Shown here piece by piece: positions 8,818 to 17,365 of a stretch of 64,000 bases of DNA (its first letter is position 1; every line of letters begins with the position of its first letter). The notes beneath the pieces are model-generated. The model did not search any database, had not been told where the DNA came from, and saw nothing but the letters and a program-made list of their open reading frames with translations. The stretch comes from Streptomyces lincolnensis (lineage in GTDB: Bacteria > Actinomycetota > Actinomycetes > Streptomycetales > Streptomycetaceae), in NCBI RefSeq assembly GCF_021173675.1, contig NZ_JAIHON010000015.1, positions 124,001-188,000 of the forward strand, written 5' to 3'. Position numbers and translations under genes: made by a program.

Positions 8818-10374
8818 ATGAGTTACGACGGGGGCGACACAGACCCCAAGGGCCTTCTGCTCGGCGGGCGTTACCGCTTGGTCGAGCGGGTGGGGGCCGG
8901 GGGGACGGACACCGTCTGGCGGGCGCGTGACGAGGTCGCGGAGCGCGAAGTCGCCGTCAAGCAGCCGGGGTTGCCGGGTGATCCGGAGGACGAGGAGTAC
9001 CGGCGGGCCGTTCACCGGCTGCAGCACGAGGCGCGGGCCGTCGCGCGGGTCGGGCATCCCGCCGCCGTCTCCATCCACGACGTCGTCGTGGAGGAGGAGG
9101 ACGGACTGCCCTGGATCGTCATGGAGTTGATCCGCGGCGAGTCGCTCCACGAGGTGCTCGGACGCGGCCCGGTGCCGCCCGTCGAGGCCGCCCGTATCGG
9201 CCTCGCCGTCCTCGGCGCCCTGCGCGCCGCGCACTCCGTCGGGATCGTGCACCGGGACGTGAAGCCGGCCAACGTCCTGCTCGGCCCGGACCGCCGTGTC
9301 GTCCTCACCGACTTCGGCCTCGCCCACGTGCACGGCGAGGAAGCCCACCCGGAGGGCGGCAAGCCCGCCGGAACCCTCGACTTCGTCGCCCCCGAGCGCA
9401 TGTCCGGCGCGATCGCCGGACCCGCCTCCGACCTGTGGTCCCTGGGCGCCCTGCTCCACACCGCCGTCGACGGCCGCTCCCCCTTCGGCCGTACGACGCC
9501 GGAGGCCACCCTCGCCGCGATCCTCACCGAGGACCCGCCCCCGCTGAGGGACGAGGCCGGGGGACTGGGACCGCTGATCCAGGGACTGCTGGCCAAGGAT
9601 CCCGAGCGGAGGCCGGACGCGGAGGAGGTCGCCCGGGTACTGGCGGGGGTGGCGGGAGAGCCCGAACCCGAGCCGGAGCCGGAGCACGACGCCGAACCGG
9701 AACCGGAACCAGAGGCAGAGGCGGGCGCAGAGGCCGCCGTACCTCCGCCCCCCGCCCCCGAGACACCGGCCCAGTCCGCGGCTCCTCCCCGCCACCGCAC
9801 CCTCAGCCGAATATCCGCGGCCCTCCTCGGCGCCCTGCTCGCCGGAGGCATCTGGCTCGGGACGTCCTTCGCCGACGGGACGCACCCCACGGCAGCGGAG
9901 AAGAGCGGGAGTGGGAACGAGTGGGTGGCCCACCGTGTGCGGGGTATGGACGCCCGGCTGAGCCTGCCTCCGCAGTTCGAGCCGGACAAGACCAGTGACG
10001 CGGACGCCGACCCCCAACAGGCCCTCTACAGCGACAACCGCGCGATCTCGGTCCGATTCACCGAGTGGGACAGGACATCGAGCTCCCTCATGGACCAGGC
10101 GCGGGCCCAGGAGAACAAAGGCGCCACGGCGGGCCGCGAGCCCACCGTCAGGGTCTTCACCTCCACCACCCTCCACGGCCGCGAGGCCTTGCTCACCGAT
10201 CTGACCTACGACGCCCCGGGCGCCCCGACCCACGTGCTGCGCCTGCTCGTCCGCGCCGACCCCGACCGTATGTACGAACTCGCCGTCACCATGCCCAGGG
10301 GAACCCCGGACGAGAAGAAGGGCACCGCGCTCTTCGAGGGCGCCCGGGACCGGCTGGAGATCGGGGAAAAGTAA
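8818..10374 (+). CDS. Membrane Ser/Thr protein kinase with atypical glycine loop
   Basis: The protein has 518 residues and begins 32 bp after the previous kinase, probably in the same transcript. Lys (VAVKQP), HRDVKPAN near 144 and DFG near 165 (DFGLAH) are present, but the glycine loop reads GAGGTDTVW instead of the usual GxGGMGxVW, so nucleotide binding may be altered. A linker of alternating Pro and Glu (about 280-310) is strongly acidic, and a membrane helix follows at about 330-348. The extracellular domain of about 165 residues ends the protein. This is the last kinase of the array; the next gene has its own upstream region. Confidence 0.92.
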   Translation: MSYDGGDTDPKGLLLGGRYRLVERVGAGGTDTVWRARDEVAEREVAVKQPGLPGDPEDEEYRRAVHRLQHEARAVARVGHPAAVSIHDVVVEEEDGLPWIVMELIRGESLHEVLGRGPVPPVEAARIGLAVLGALRAAHSVGIVHRDVKPANVLLGPDRRVVLTDFGLAHVHGEEAHPEGGKPAGTLDFVAPERMSGAIAGPASDLWSLGALLHTAVDGRSPFGRTTPEATLAAILTEDPPPLRDEAGGLGPLIQGLLAKDPERRPDAEEVARVLAGVAGEPEPEPEPEHDAEPEPEPEAEAGAEAAVPPPPAPETPAQSAAPPRHRTLSRISAALLGALLAGGIWLGTSFADGTHPTAAEKSGSGNEWVAHRVRGMDARLSLPPQFEPDKTSDADADPQQALYSDNRAISVRFTEWDRTSSSLMDQARAQENKGATAGREPTVRVFTSTTLHGREALLTDLTYDAPGAPTHVLRLLVRADPDRMYELAVTMPRGTPDEKKGTALFEGARDRLEIGEK

Positions 10375-10510
10375 GAGGAGGGTGATCGTCGTCACACAAC
10401 GCCCTGATCAGCGTATCCTTGCCAGTGATCGCTGGCGTCGTGTGCGTACTCGGTGAATCCGCGTTACTGACGGGTACCCAAAGCCTCCGCGCGGGCATAC
10501 CCTGCGGCTC

Positions 10511-12124
10511 ATGACGGACGCGCAGGCCCCGGCCCAGACCGGCACGAACCCTCTCGCCCCCGCCCCGGCGGGCGCCCGTACCGCCGCCGACGTGGTGACC
10601 CCGGAGCTGATAGCCCAGCTCACCAAGGGGGTGACCGGCTCCGGCCGGACGGCCAACCACACGCCGTTCACCGGCGAGAGGCTGGCGGACCTGCCCGAGT
10701 CGACGCCCGAGGACGTACTGAAGGCGTTCGAGGCGGCCCGCAAGGCCCAGGACGTCTGGGCGCGGACGCCGGTACGGCAGCGCGCCGCCGTGCTCCTGCG
10801 CTTCCACGACCTGCTCCTCGAACGCCAGGCCGAGGTCCTCGACCTGGTCCAGCTGGAGACCGGCAAGGCGCGCCTGCACGCCCACGAGGAGGTCCAGGCG
10901 GTCGCCGTCGCGGCCCGCCACTACGGCCGCCGGGCCGGCGCCTACCTCAAGCCGAAGCGGCACGCGGGCGCCATGCCCACGCTCACCAAGGTGACCGAAC
11001 TGCGCCACCCGCGGGGCGTGGTCGGCCAGATCGCTCCCTGGAACTACCCGCTGGAACTGTCGGTCGGCGACGCGCTCCCCGCCTTCGTCGCGGGCAACGC
11101 CGTCGTGATGAAGCCCGACACGGAGACCTGCCTGACCGCCCTGTGGGCGCGCGACCTGCTCATCGAGGCCGGGCTGCCCGCCGACGTCTTCCAGGTCGTC
11201 ATCGGCGACGGCCCCGTCGTCGGCCCCGAGGTCGTCAAGCACGCCGACTACGTCTCCTTCACCGGCTCCACCCGCACCGGCCGCGAGGTCGCGCAGGGCG
11301 CCGCCGCCCGGCTGATCGGCGTCTCCCTCGAACTCGGCGGCAAGAACGCCATGCTGGTCCTGGACGACGCCGACATCGAGAAGGCCGCCGCCGGCGCCGT
11401 CCGCGCCTGCTTCTCCTCCGCGGGCCAACTCTGCATCTCCATCGAGCGGTTGTACGTCCACGAGTCGATCGCCGACGCCTTCGTCGAGCGCTTCGCCGCC
11501 CGCACCAAGGCCATGCGCCTGGGCACCTCCCTGGCCTACGGCGCCGACATGGGCTCGCTGGTCGGCGAACGCCAGCTGGAGACCGTCACCCGGCACGTCG
11601 AGGAGGCCGTCGCCAAGGGCGCGACGGTCGTCGCCGGCGGCGTCGCCCGCCCCGACATCGGCCCGTACTTCTTCGAGCCGACGATCCTGGAGGGCGTCGA
11701 GGCCCCGATGGCCGTCTGCGGCGAGGAGACCTTCGGCCCGGTCGTCTCCATCTACCGCTTCTCGTCCGACGACGAGGCCGTCGAGGCCGCCAACTCCACG
11801 GCGTACGGCCTGAACTCCTCCGTCTGGACCAAGGACGCCCGCCGCGGCCGCGAGGTCGCCTCCCGCCTGCGCACCGGCACGGTCAACGTCAACGAGGGCT
11901 ACGCGCCCGCCTACGGCAGCGTCCAGTCGCCCATGGGCGGCATGAAGGACTCCGGCCTCGGCCGCCGCCACGGCTCCGAGGGCATCCTCAAGTACACCGA
12001 GGCCCAGACGGTCGCCCAGCAGCGCCTGCTGCCCATGGCCCCCTCGCTCGGCATGGACGACGAGAAGTACGCCCAGTTCATGAGCCGCAGCCTCCGCCTG
12101 ATGAAGGCGTTCCGCTTCCGCTAG
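10511..12124 (+). CDS. gabD2: Succinic semialdehyde dehydrogenase (NADP+), GabD2-type
   Basis: The 537-residue aldehyde dehydrogenase would oxidise succinic semialdehyde to succinate in the cytosol, linking GABA and 2-oxoglutarate breakdown to the TCA cycle. The general-base Glu lies in LELGG (near 273) and the nucleophile in GQLCIS (Cys near 307). The cofactor region APWNYP and the Rossmann stretch FTGSTRTG are present, and the C-terminal part reads NVNEG and PMGGMKDSG. The length and N-terminal extension resemble mycobacterial GabD2 rather than E. coli GabD. It starts at ATG 10511 about 135 bp after the kinase array, so an own promoter is likely. The substrate is inferred from family resemblance only. 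Confidence 0.85.
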   Translation: MTDAQAPAQTGTNPLAPAPAGARTAADVVTPELIAQLTKGVTGSGRTANHTPFTGERLADLPESTPEDVLKAFEAARKAQDVWARTPVRQRAAVLLRFHDLLLERQAEVLDLVQLETGKARLHAHEEVQAVAVAARHYGRRAGAYLKPKRHAGAMPTLTKVTELRHPRGVVGQIAPWNYPLELSVGDALPAFVAGNAVVMKPDTETCLTALWARDLLIEAGLPADVFQVVIGDGPVVGPEVVKHADYVSFTGSTRTGREVAQGAAARLIGVSLELGGKNAMLVLDDADIEKAAAGAVRACFSSAGQLCISIERLYVHESIADAFVERFAARTKAMRLGTSLAYGADMGSLVGERQLETVTRHVEEAVAKGATVVAGGVARPDIGPYFFEPTILEGVEAPMAVCGEETFGPVVSIYRFSSDDEAVEAANSTAYGLNSSVWTKDARRGREVASRLRTGTVNVNEGYAPAYGSVQSPMGGMKDSGLGRRHGSEGILKYTEAQTVAQQRLLPMAPSLGMDDEKYAQFMSRSLRLMKAFRFR

Positions 12125-12152
12125 ACGACACCCGTTTGGACGACACCCGTTC
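12123..12152 (+). repeat. 15-bp tandem duplication between gabD2 and the GMC gene
   Basis: The unit GACGACACCCGTT occurs twice in direct succession just after the gabD2 stop codon, with one-base differences at the edges. It lengthens the gap before the ribosome site of the next gene. It looks like a small slippage duplication with no evident function. Confidence 0.7.
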
Positions 12153-12168
12153 TCAACGAGGAGAGCAC

Positions 12169-13950
12169 GTGCCCCAGGACACCTACGACTACGACGTCAT
12201 CGTCGTCGGATCAGGCTTCGGTGGTTCCGTCACCGCCCTCCGCCTCACGGAGAAGGGCTACACCGTAGGCGTCCTGGAGGCCGGCCGCCGCTTCACCCGC
12301 GAGTCCCTCCCGAAGAACTCCTGGGACCTGAAGAACTACCTCTGGGCGCCCAAGCTGGGCATGTTCGGCATCCAGCGCATCCACCTGCTCGGCAACGTCA
12401 TGGTCCTGGCCGGCGCGGGCGTGGGCGGCGGCTCGCTCAACTACGCCAACACCCTCTACGTACCGCCGAAGCCATTCTTCGAGGACCCGCAGTGGCGTGA
12501 CATCACCGACTGGCAGGAGGAGCTGAAGCCGTACTACGACCAGGCGCGGCGGATGCTCGGCGTACGGCTCAACCCGACGATGACCCCCTCGGACGTCCAC
12601 CTGAAGGCGGCGGCCGAGCGGATGGGCGTGGGCGACACCTTCCACATGGCCCCGGTCGGCGTGTTCTTCGGGGACGGCGACGACGCCGACGGCAGTGCGA
12701 AGGCGAAACCGGGCGAGCAGGTGCCCGACCCGTACTTCGGCGGCGCGGGTCCCGCCCGGCGGGCCTGCAACGAGTGCGGCGAGTGCATGACCGGCTGCCG
12801 GCACGGCGCGAAGAACACCCTCAACGAGAACTACCTCTACCTCGCCGAGAAGGCGGGCGCGGTCGTCCACCCCCTGACGACGGTCGTCTCGGTCACCGAC
12901 GACTCACAGGGCGGCTACGCGATCGCCACCCTGCCGACCGACCGCAGGAACAAGAAGGGCGCGGGCCGCACCTTCAAGGCCCGCAGAGTCGTCCTCGCCG
13001 CCGGCACCTACGGCACCCAGACCCTGCTGCACCGCATGAAGGCGGGCGGCCAACTCCCGTATCTCTCCGACCGGTTGGGCGAACTCACCCGTACCAACTC
13101 GGAGGCGCTGGTCGGCGCCCAGACGGACAACCGGCGCTACCGCAAGGTGACGGGGGAGAAGAAGGTCGACTTCACGCAGGGCGTCGCCATCACCTCGTCC
13201 ATCCACCCCGACGCCAACACCCACATCGAGCCGGTCCGTTACGGCAAGGGCTCCAACTCGATGGGCGGCCTGTCGATCCTCCAGGTGCCGTACGTGGAGG
13301 GCTCGTCGAGGACGCTGGCCTGGCTCGGCAACGCCGCCCGCCACCCGCTCCAGGTCCTGCGCTCCCTGTCCAACCGCCGCTGGTCGGAGCGGACCATCAT
13401 CGGCCTGGTCATGCAGTCGCTGGACAACTCCCTGACGACGTACCTGAAACCCGACGGCGTCGGCAAGGGCCTGCTCACCGCCCGCCAGGGCCACGGCTCC
13501 CCCAACCCCAAGCAGATCAAGGCGGCCTCGGAGGGCGCGTCCGCCATCGCCGCCGAGATCAACGGCTTCGCCGGCTCGAACGTCGGCGAGCTCATGGGCA
13601 CCCCCCTCACCGCCCACTTCCTCGGCGGCTGCCCCATCGGCGCCTCCCGCGAGACCGGCGTCCTCGACCCCTACCACCGCCTCTACGGCCATCCCGGCAT
13701 CTCCGTCGTCGACGGCGCCGCGGTCTCCGCGAACCTGGGCGTGAACCCGTCCCTCACCATCACCGCCCAGGCCGAGCGCGCGATGTCCTACTGGCCCAAC
13801 AAGGGCGAGGCCGACCCCCGCCCCGCCCAGGGCGGGTCCTACGTCCGCCTCCAGCCCGTCGAGCCCAAGTCCCCGGCGGTCCCGGCCGACGCCTTCGGCG
13901 CGCTGAAGCTGCCGCTGCTGGGGATACCGGCGGTGCCGCCGAAGAAGTGA
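12169..13950 (+). CDS. GMC-family FAD oxidoreductase, ChoD-like (putative cholesterol/steroid oxidase family)
   Basis: The 593-residue protein opens with a dinucleotide-binding motif (VVGSGFGGSV) and ends with the GMC C-terminal signature (HFLGGCPIG, DGAAVSANLG, NPSLTI). A cysteine group, CNECGECMTGC, lies near residue 200; it is typical of the ChoD branch and could bind metal or form disulfides. The GTG start at 12169 has a good AACGAGGAGAG site. It lies 44 bp after gabD2 and is probably co-transcribed. Mycobacterial choD also lies near IMP dehydrogenase and GMP synthase genes, which agrees with the nearby guaA. Whether it acts on steroids is unproven. A strong hairpin follows its stop. Confidence 0.85.
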   Translation: MPQDTYDYDVIVVGSGFGGSVTALRLTEKGYTVGVLEAGRRFTRESLPKNSWDLKNYLWAPKLGMFGIQRIHLLGNVMVLAGAGVGGGSLNYANTLYVPPKPFFEDPQWRDITDWQEELKPYYDQARRMLGVRLNPTMTPSDVHLKAAAERMGVGDTFHMAPVGVFFGDGDDADGSAKAKPGEQVPDPYFGGAGPARRACNECGECMTGCRHGAKNTLNENYLYLAEKAGAVVHPLTTVVSVTDDSQGGYAIATLPTDRRNKKGAGRTFKARRVVLAAGTYGTQTLLHRMKAGGQLPYLSDRLGELTRTNSEALVGAQTDNRRYRKVTGEKKVDFTQGVAITSSIHPDANTHIEPVRYGKGSNSMGGLSILQVPYVEGSSRTLAWLGNAARHPLQVLRSLSNRRWSERTIIGLVMQSLDNSLTTYLKPDGVGKGLLTARQGHGSPNPKQIKAASEGASAIAAEINGFAGSNVGELMGTPLTAHFLGGCPIGASRETGVLDPYHRLYGHPGISVVDGAAVSANLGVNPSLTITAQAERAMSYWPNKGEADPRPAQGGSYVRLQPVEPKSPAVPADAFGALKLPLLGIPAVPPKK

Positions 13951-13975
13951 CGGCGAGCGGAACGCCGTAAACAAA

Positions 13976-14015
13976 GAGAAGGACCTGCGCCCCCCTCCGA
14001 GCGCAGGTCCTTCTC
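13976..14015. terminator. Bidirectional terminator between convergent genes
   Basis: A perfect 15-bp stem (GAGAAGGACCTGCGC pairing with its complement) with a 10-nt loop lies between the GMC oxidoreductase stop and the convergent LAETG protein gene. The position and strength fit a shared terminator; there is no long T-run, as is usual in Streptomyces. Confidence 0.85.
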
Positions 14016-14055
14016 CGTTGTGCGATGAGCCTCAGCGGGCCCGGGTCATGACGAC

Positions 14056-15039
14056 TTACGCCTCGACCCCGGCCTTACGACGACGCACCACGAACACGGC
14101 ACCGGCACCGGCGACGACCGCGACACCACCCACGAGACCGATCATCGGCAGCGCGGAGCTCGAACCGGTCTCGGCGAGGCTGCCGGTGACCTCGGGGGTG
14201 TTGCCGGCCGGCTTCTGGTCGGTCACGGGAGCCTTGCCGCCTTCCTGCGGCTCGGTGCCGTCCGTGTCCGTACCGGCGGCCACGATCTGGAACTTGTACG
14301 AGACGTCACCGAAGCCGGTGCACTCGCCGTCGGTGTCGCCGTAGATGGTCGCGCCGAGCGAGAAGCCGGCGCCGACGGGGGCGTTGGCCTTGACGTTGAC
14401 GCGCAGCGGGACGTTGACCTCGTAGTCGGGCTTGAGCTCGTCGGTGTAACCGACGTAGCCGACCGCGTAGCCCTCCTCGTTGAGGTCCTCCCAGATCTTG
14501 TCCTCGGGGTTCCAGGCCTGGAGCTGGACCTGCTTGCTCAGGAACAGGTCGGCGCCGTCCGCGTCGGAGGAGGCCCCGGCGAAGAAGTCGAGGTCCGTGA
14601 GCGTGGAGTCCGAGGAGTTCAGGACGTTCAGCGAGAACTTGTGCCAGCCGCTGCCGGCCGCGATCTTGCCCGGCAGGCCGCCGATGCTGACGTCGACCTT
14701 GGAGTCCTCGCACACCGACGGCTCGGGGTCGGGCGTCTCCGACGGCTCGGGAGCGGAGGTGGTCGGCGCCGGAGCGGACCCGGTGGGCGAGGTGCTCGGC
14801 GCGGGAGAACTCGCCGGCGGGGACGACGCCGGCGGCGTGGTGGTCGCGGGGGCGCTCTCGGTGGTGGACGTGCTCGGCGACGGCGACGTGGTGTCGTCGG
14901 CCGGCGTCTCGGTCGCGGAAACGCTCGGCGACGCGGTCGACGGGTCGTCGGTCGCGTAGGCGGCCGGTGCCGCGAGCAGGGTCAGCGGAGCTATGACGGT
15001 GGTCGCGGCCGCTGCCACCATGGCACGACGAAGCTTCAT
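14056..15039 (-). CDS. LAETG-anchored cell-surface protein
   Basis: The 327-residue protein has a signal peptide (MKLRRAM, then a hydrophobic run ending in AYA), a Ser/Thr/Pro-rich stalk of about 80 residues and a globular domain of about 150 residues. It ends with the sorting signal LAETG, a hydrophobic helix and RRRK. LAxTG is the motif of class E sortases in Streptomyces, so it is predicted to be linked to peptidoglycan. ATG 15039 has a GAGG site just upstream; a longer frame to 15174 would put the signal peptide inside the protein. The globular domain is not one I recognise. A strong shared terminator follows. Confidence 0.88.
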   Translation of the reverse strand: MKLRRAMVAAAATTVIAPLTLLAAPAAYATDDPSTASPSVSATETPADDTTSPSPSTSTTESAPATTTPPASSPPASSPAPSTSPTGSAPAPTTSAPEPSETPDPEPSVCEDSKVDVSIGGLPGKIAAGSGWHKFSLNVLNSSDSTLTDLDFFAGASSDADGADLFLSKQVQLQAWNPEDKIWEDLNEEGYAVGYVGYTDELKPDYEVNVPLRVNVKANAPVGAGFSLGATIYGDTDGECTGFGDVSYKFQIVAAGTDTDGTEPQEGGKAPVTDQKPAGNTPEVTGSLAETGSSSALPMIGLVGGVAVVAGAGAVFVVRRRKAGVEA

Positions 15040-15258
15040 GAAGACCTCGGGAATCCGGTGTGCCACCGTTCGGCGGCACGCTTGGGGGAGGCCTCCGCGT
15101 GTGGGGCGCGGGAGTGGCCCTTGGTTCGCAGGGTTTGATTCGTGAAGGGTGTGAATGGTTGTGCGGGGCTTCACAGGATTCTTATGTGGCCTGAGTCACA
15201 ACACGGATCTCCGTATCTCCTTGTGAAGGCGCTTTCCCACCGCTTAGAACTGTGCGAC

Positions 15259-16401
15259 GTGTCTGAAAAGCCGCCCGAGGATCCGTCCTCGTCCCCCCAA
15301 CTCCCCGAACAGATCCCCGACGAGGTCTGGGAACAGTTCGCCCGCGACTCCGAGCGGAACATCCGCGACTCCGCCGTGAAGGAGCCCTCCGCCCGCGCCC
15401 GCATGGTGACCGAGAGGTTGCGGCAGCAAGAGGCGCGGGGTGAGCTGCCCGAGGGCTGGCGCACGGGGCCGGTCCGGCCGGAGCAGGACAGGCGGGCCAG
15501 GCGCCGCCGCCTGTGGGCGTTCATCGGCCTGCCCGTCGCCGTCGCGGTGGCGATCGTGGCGATGAAGCCGTCCCTGCTGCCCGGCGATCCCTTCGGTTCG
15601 GGCAGCCCGGACGTCACGGCCTCGCCCCTGGGCGAGGAGACCGCCGCCCCCACCGCGCCCCCCGGCGCCACCGACCCCGAAACCCCCACCCTGGACGCCC
15701 CGTTCGCCGGTTCCCCGGCGCTGCGCTGGGCCGACGGCGCGGCCGGCATCGTCCCGCCCGAGGCGAAGGCCGTCGGCGGGCTGCCGAAGGAGCGCGTCGA
15801 ACTCGCCCTCCGGCTGACCAAGAAGCTGCTGGTCGCGGCCAACCTGGACCCGAGGACCGTACGCGGCGAACGCCCCGAGGCCGCCTTCGCCGTCCTCGAC
15901 CCCAAGCAGCCGAAGCTGTTCGACGACCTGAACCGCTCCCTGCGTGCGCCCAGCGACGCCGACGACCCGCTGCGCCTGTTCAGCCGCTTCGACCCCAAGG
16001 ACGTACGGCTCGTCGGCGAGGTGATCAAGACGCGCGGCCGGATGACGTTCGAGAAGGGTGAGCAGGGCGGGGTGGCGGTCCACGCCGACTACACCTTCGT
16101 CTACCCGCTCGTCCCCGCCGACGGCAGGACCGAGGTCGCGCGCACCATCGTGCGCCGCGCCATCGACGTCGAACTCCTCGACCCCGCCCGCTTCGTGGCC
16201 ACCCCGAACCGCCTGAACGTCCTGCGCTACGACCGGGACGTCGGCAACACGTCCTGTGACGTCCACGACGGCTATCTCCACCCGGAGTTCCCGTCGGACA
16301 CCGCCACGGACGGCCCGGGGAACGGCCCGGTGCGGGACCCCTACGACCGCAGCCGCGAGATCGGCACCGGCGGCGACTGCGGGACGGCGTCCCGGACCTG
16401 A
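15259..16401 (+). CDS. Single-pass membrane protein of unknown function
   Basis: The 380-residue protein starts at GTG 15259 (MSEKPPED), after which the sequence becomes typical coding. The N-terminal ~90 residues are charged and cytoplasmic, one membrane helix (WAFIGLPVAVAVAIVAM) follows, then a Pro/Thr linker and an extracytoplasmic domain of about 230 residues with DPRTVRGE and VHADYTFVYPL. I do not recognise the family. The topology resembles anti-sigma or regulator proteins with an outside sensor, but no such domain can be shown. Little space separates the start from upstream non-coding sequence and no clear ribosome site is seen. A strong hairpin follows its stop. Confidence 0.75.
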   Translation: MSEKPPEDPSSSPQLPEQIPDEVWEQFARDSERNIRDSAVKEPSARARMVTERLRQQEARGELPEGWRTGPVRPEQDRRARRRRLWAFIGLPVAVAVAIVAMKPSLLPGDPFGSGSPDVTASPLGEETAAPTAPPGATDPETPTLDAPFAGSPALRWADGAAGIVPPEAKAVGGLPKERVELALRLTKKLLVAANLDPRTVRGERPEAAFAVLDPKQPKLFDDLNRSLRAPSDADDPLRLFSRFDPKDVRLVGEVIKTRGRMTFEKGEQGGVAVHADYTFVYPLVPADGRTEVARTIVRRAIDVELLDPARFVATPNRLNVLRYDRDVGNTSCDVHDGYLHPEFPSDTATDGPGNGPVRDPYDRSREIGTGGDCGTASRT

Positions 16402-16403
16402 AC

Positions 16404-16439
16404 GAAGGGCCCCGCGGGACGCATCCCGCAGGGCCCTTC
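16404..16439 (+). terminator. Rho-independent type terminator
   Basis: A 9-bp plus 6-bp stem with one mismatch (GAAGGGCCC...GGGCCCTTC) and a 4-nt loop starts three bases after the stop at 16401 and is followed by TTC. Confidence 0.85.
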
Positions 16440-16865
16440 TTCGGTCAGCACCGACGTCAGGGCAGCGCCGGTGCCTGGGGAGCGGCGCCGGGGGGTTGCG
16501 CCGCGCGATTGGTCTCGACCTTTGGCAGTAGGACCGTAAAAATCAATGCAGTTGTCCACGGGGGGACTTGGGAGGGCTTTCTACGCATCGTGCTGGATGG
16601 TGGCGGGCTCCGCAACCGTCTGACCCAGTCTTGTACGTCTTCTTGAACTTCTCCTTGTACTTCTCTTTGTCTCTTCCGCCGGTCGGCCCCGGGCGTCCCC
16701 GGAGCCGACCGTTCTCTTGGGTGACCGGGCTGCTGTCCCCTGCCGTCCGGTCACGCGAGCCACGCGTGGTTCTGTCGGGCCCGCCCCTGGCTGGCACGGA
16801 CACCCCCACCAACGAAGCTCTCCGCGGCACGGTCACGCGCCGTACGGGTGAGAGCGGGCCCGAAC
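16440..16865. other. Intergenic region with an AT-rich patch and a 12-bp tandem repeat
   Basis: No convincing gene is seen in about 425 bp. An AT-rich stretch around 16535-16555 stands out from the surrounding GC, and a pyrimidine-rich 12-bp repeat lies at 16630-16677. Short frames on both strands have poor codon bias. The region could hold a small RNA, but I cannot support a specific one. Confidence 0.5.
16630..16677. repeat. 12-bp pyrimidine-rich tandem repeat, about four copies
   Basis: Four successive 12-mers are related: CTTGTACGTCTT, CTTGAACTTCTC, CTTGTACTTCTC, TTTGTCTCTTCC. On the minus strand they would read as Lys/Glu-rich codons. The composition is much lower in GC than the flanks. 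No surrounding gene is convincing. Confidence 0.75.
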
Positions 16866-17147
16866 TCAGATACGACCCCGGCACAGTTCGAGCAGGGTCA
16901 TGGCGAGGGACGTGCCCGGCTTCCCGAGCGCCTCGCTGTAGTGGGTGAGGACGTCCATCTCGCGGGAGAGGTTCACGCGCCGGCCGCCGGAGGAGATCCG
17001 CGCCTCCTGGATGACGGCGGACACGGCCATCCGTTCCTGGATCAGCCCGATGATCCGGTCGTCGAGCGCGTCGATGCGTTCACGGGCTCCGGAGATCAGG
17101 TCGGCGGCCTCGGGGGTGCGGGCGCCGGTCACGTCGGTGGCGGTCAT
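16866..17147 (-). CDS. Chorismate mutase, AroQ class, monofunctional
   Basis: The 93-residue protein matches the all-helical AroQ fold: R-x-R-I-D-A-L-D-D near residues 22-30, IGLIQERMAVS, then a second helix with a conserved Arg (SREMDVL). It converts chorismate to prephenate, the entry to Phe and Tyr synthesis. No ACT or dehydratase domain is present, so feedback control by such a domain is absent here. ATG 17147 has GAGGAG upstream. The long leader (17148-17330) carries a short peptide frame and a strong hairpin, consistent with attenuation. The gene is transcribed away from guaA. Confidence 0.88.
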   Translation of the reverse strand: MTATDVTGARTPEAADLISGARERIDALDDRIIGLIQERMAVSAVIQEARISSGGRRVNLSREMDVLTHYSEALGKPGTSLAMTLLELCRGRI

Positions 17148-17203
17148 GGGGGCTCCTCGGTCTGTCGGTGAGGTGCCCCGGAGCGGCAGGACCCGGAAAG
17201 CGA

Positions 17204-17238
17204 CAGGCGCCCCGGACCTTGTCGGCCCGGGGCGCCTG
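17204..17238 (-). terminator. Putative attenuator hairpin upstream of chorismate mutase
   Basis: A perfect 12-bp stem (CAGGCGCCCCGG with its complement) and 11-nt loop lies between the leader peptide stop and the chorismate mutase gene. It extends by a further GCGAC/GTCGC pairing across a bulge (17200-17247). On the transcript it is followed by only a short TTT, so termination strength is uncertain. Confidence 0.65.
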
Positions 17239-17258
17239 GGAAGTCGCTCGTCAGTTGC

Positions 17259-17330
17259 TCAAGCAGCACGACCATGGCAGCCGGTGGGCCGGTTGCCATA
17301 GGTAAAGAGGTAGGCCGGGTGCGTGAGCAT
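17259..17330 (-). CDS. Leader peptide of 23 residues, putative Phe/Tyr attenuator
   Basis: The frame starts at ATG 17330 exactly where transcription from the promoter at 17337-17365 should begin, so it would be leaderless. It contains AYLFTYG; the Phe codon is TTT and one Tyr codon is TAT, both rare in this genome type. A second hairpin (17274-17299) begins at that Tyr codon, so a ribosome stalled there would disrupt it. The attenuator hairpin follows the stop by about 20 nt. The arrangement is that of an amino-acid-responsive leader. An antiterminator pairing is not obvious. Confidence 0.65.
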   Translation of the reverse strand: MLTHPAYLFTYGNRPTGCHGRAA

Positions 17331-17336
17331 GGCGCC

Positions 17337-17365
17337 AGTATGCCGTGCCCTCCGGGGGCGTCCAA
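17337..17365 (-). promoter_or_regulatory. Sigma-70 type promoter for the chorismate mutase leader
   Basis: On the minus strand TTGGAC is followed after 17 bp by CATACT, and the leader ATG lies 6 bp further on. The spacing is ideal for the housekeeping sigma factor and predicts a leaderless start. Confidence 0.7.
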
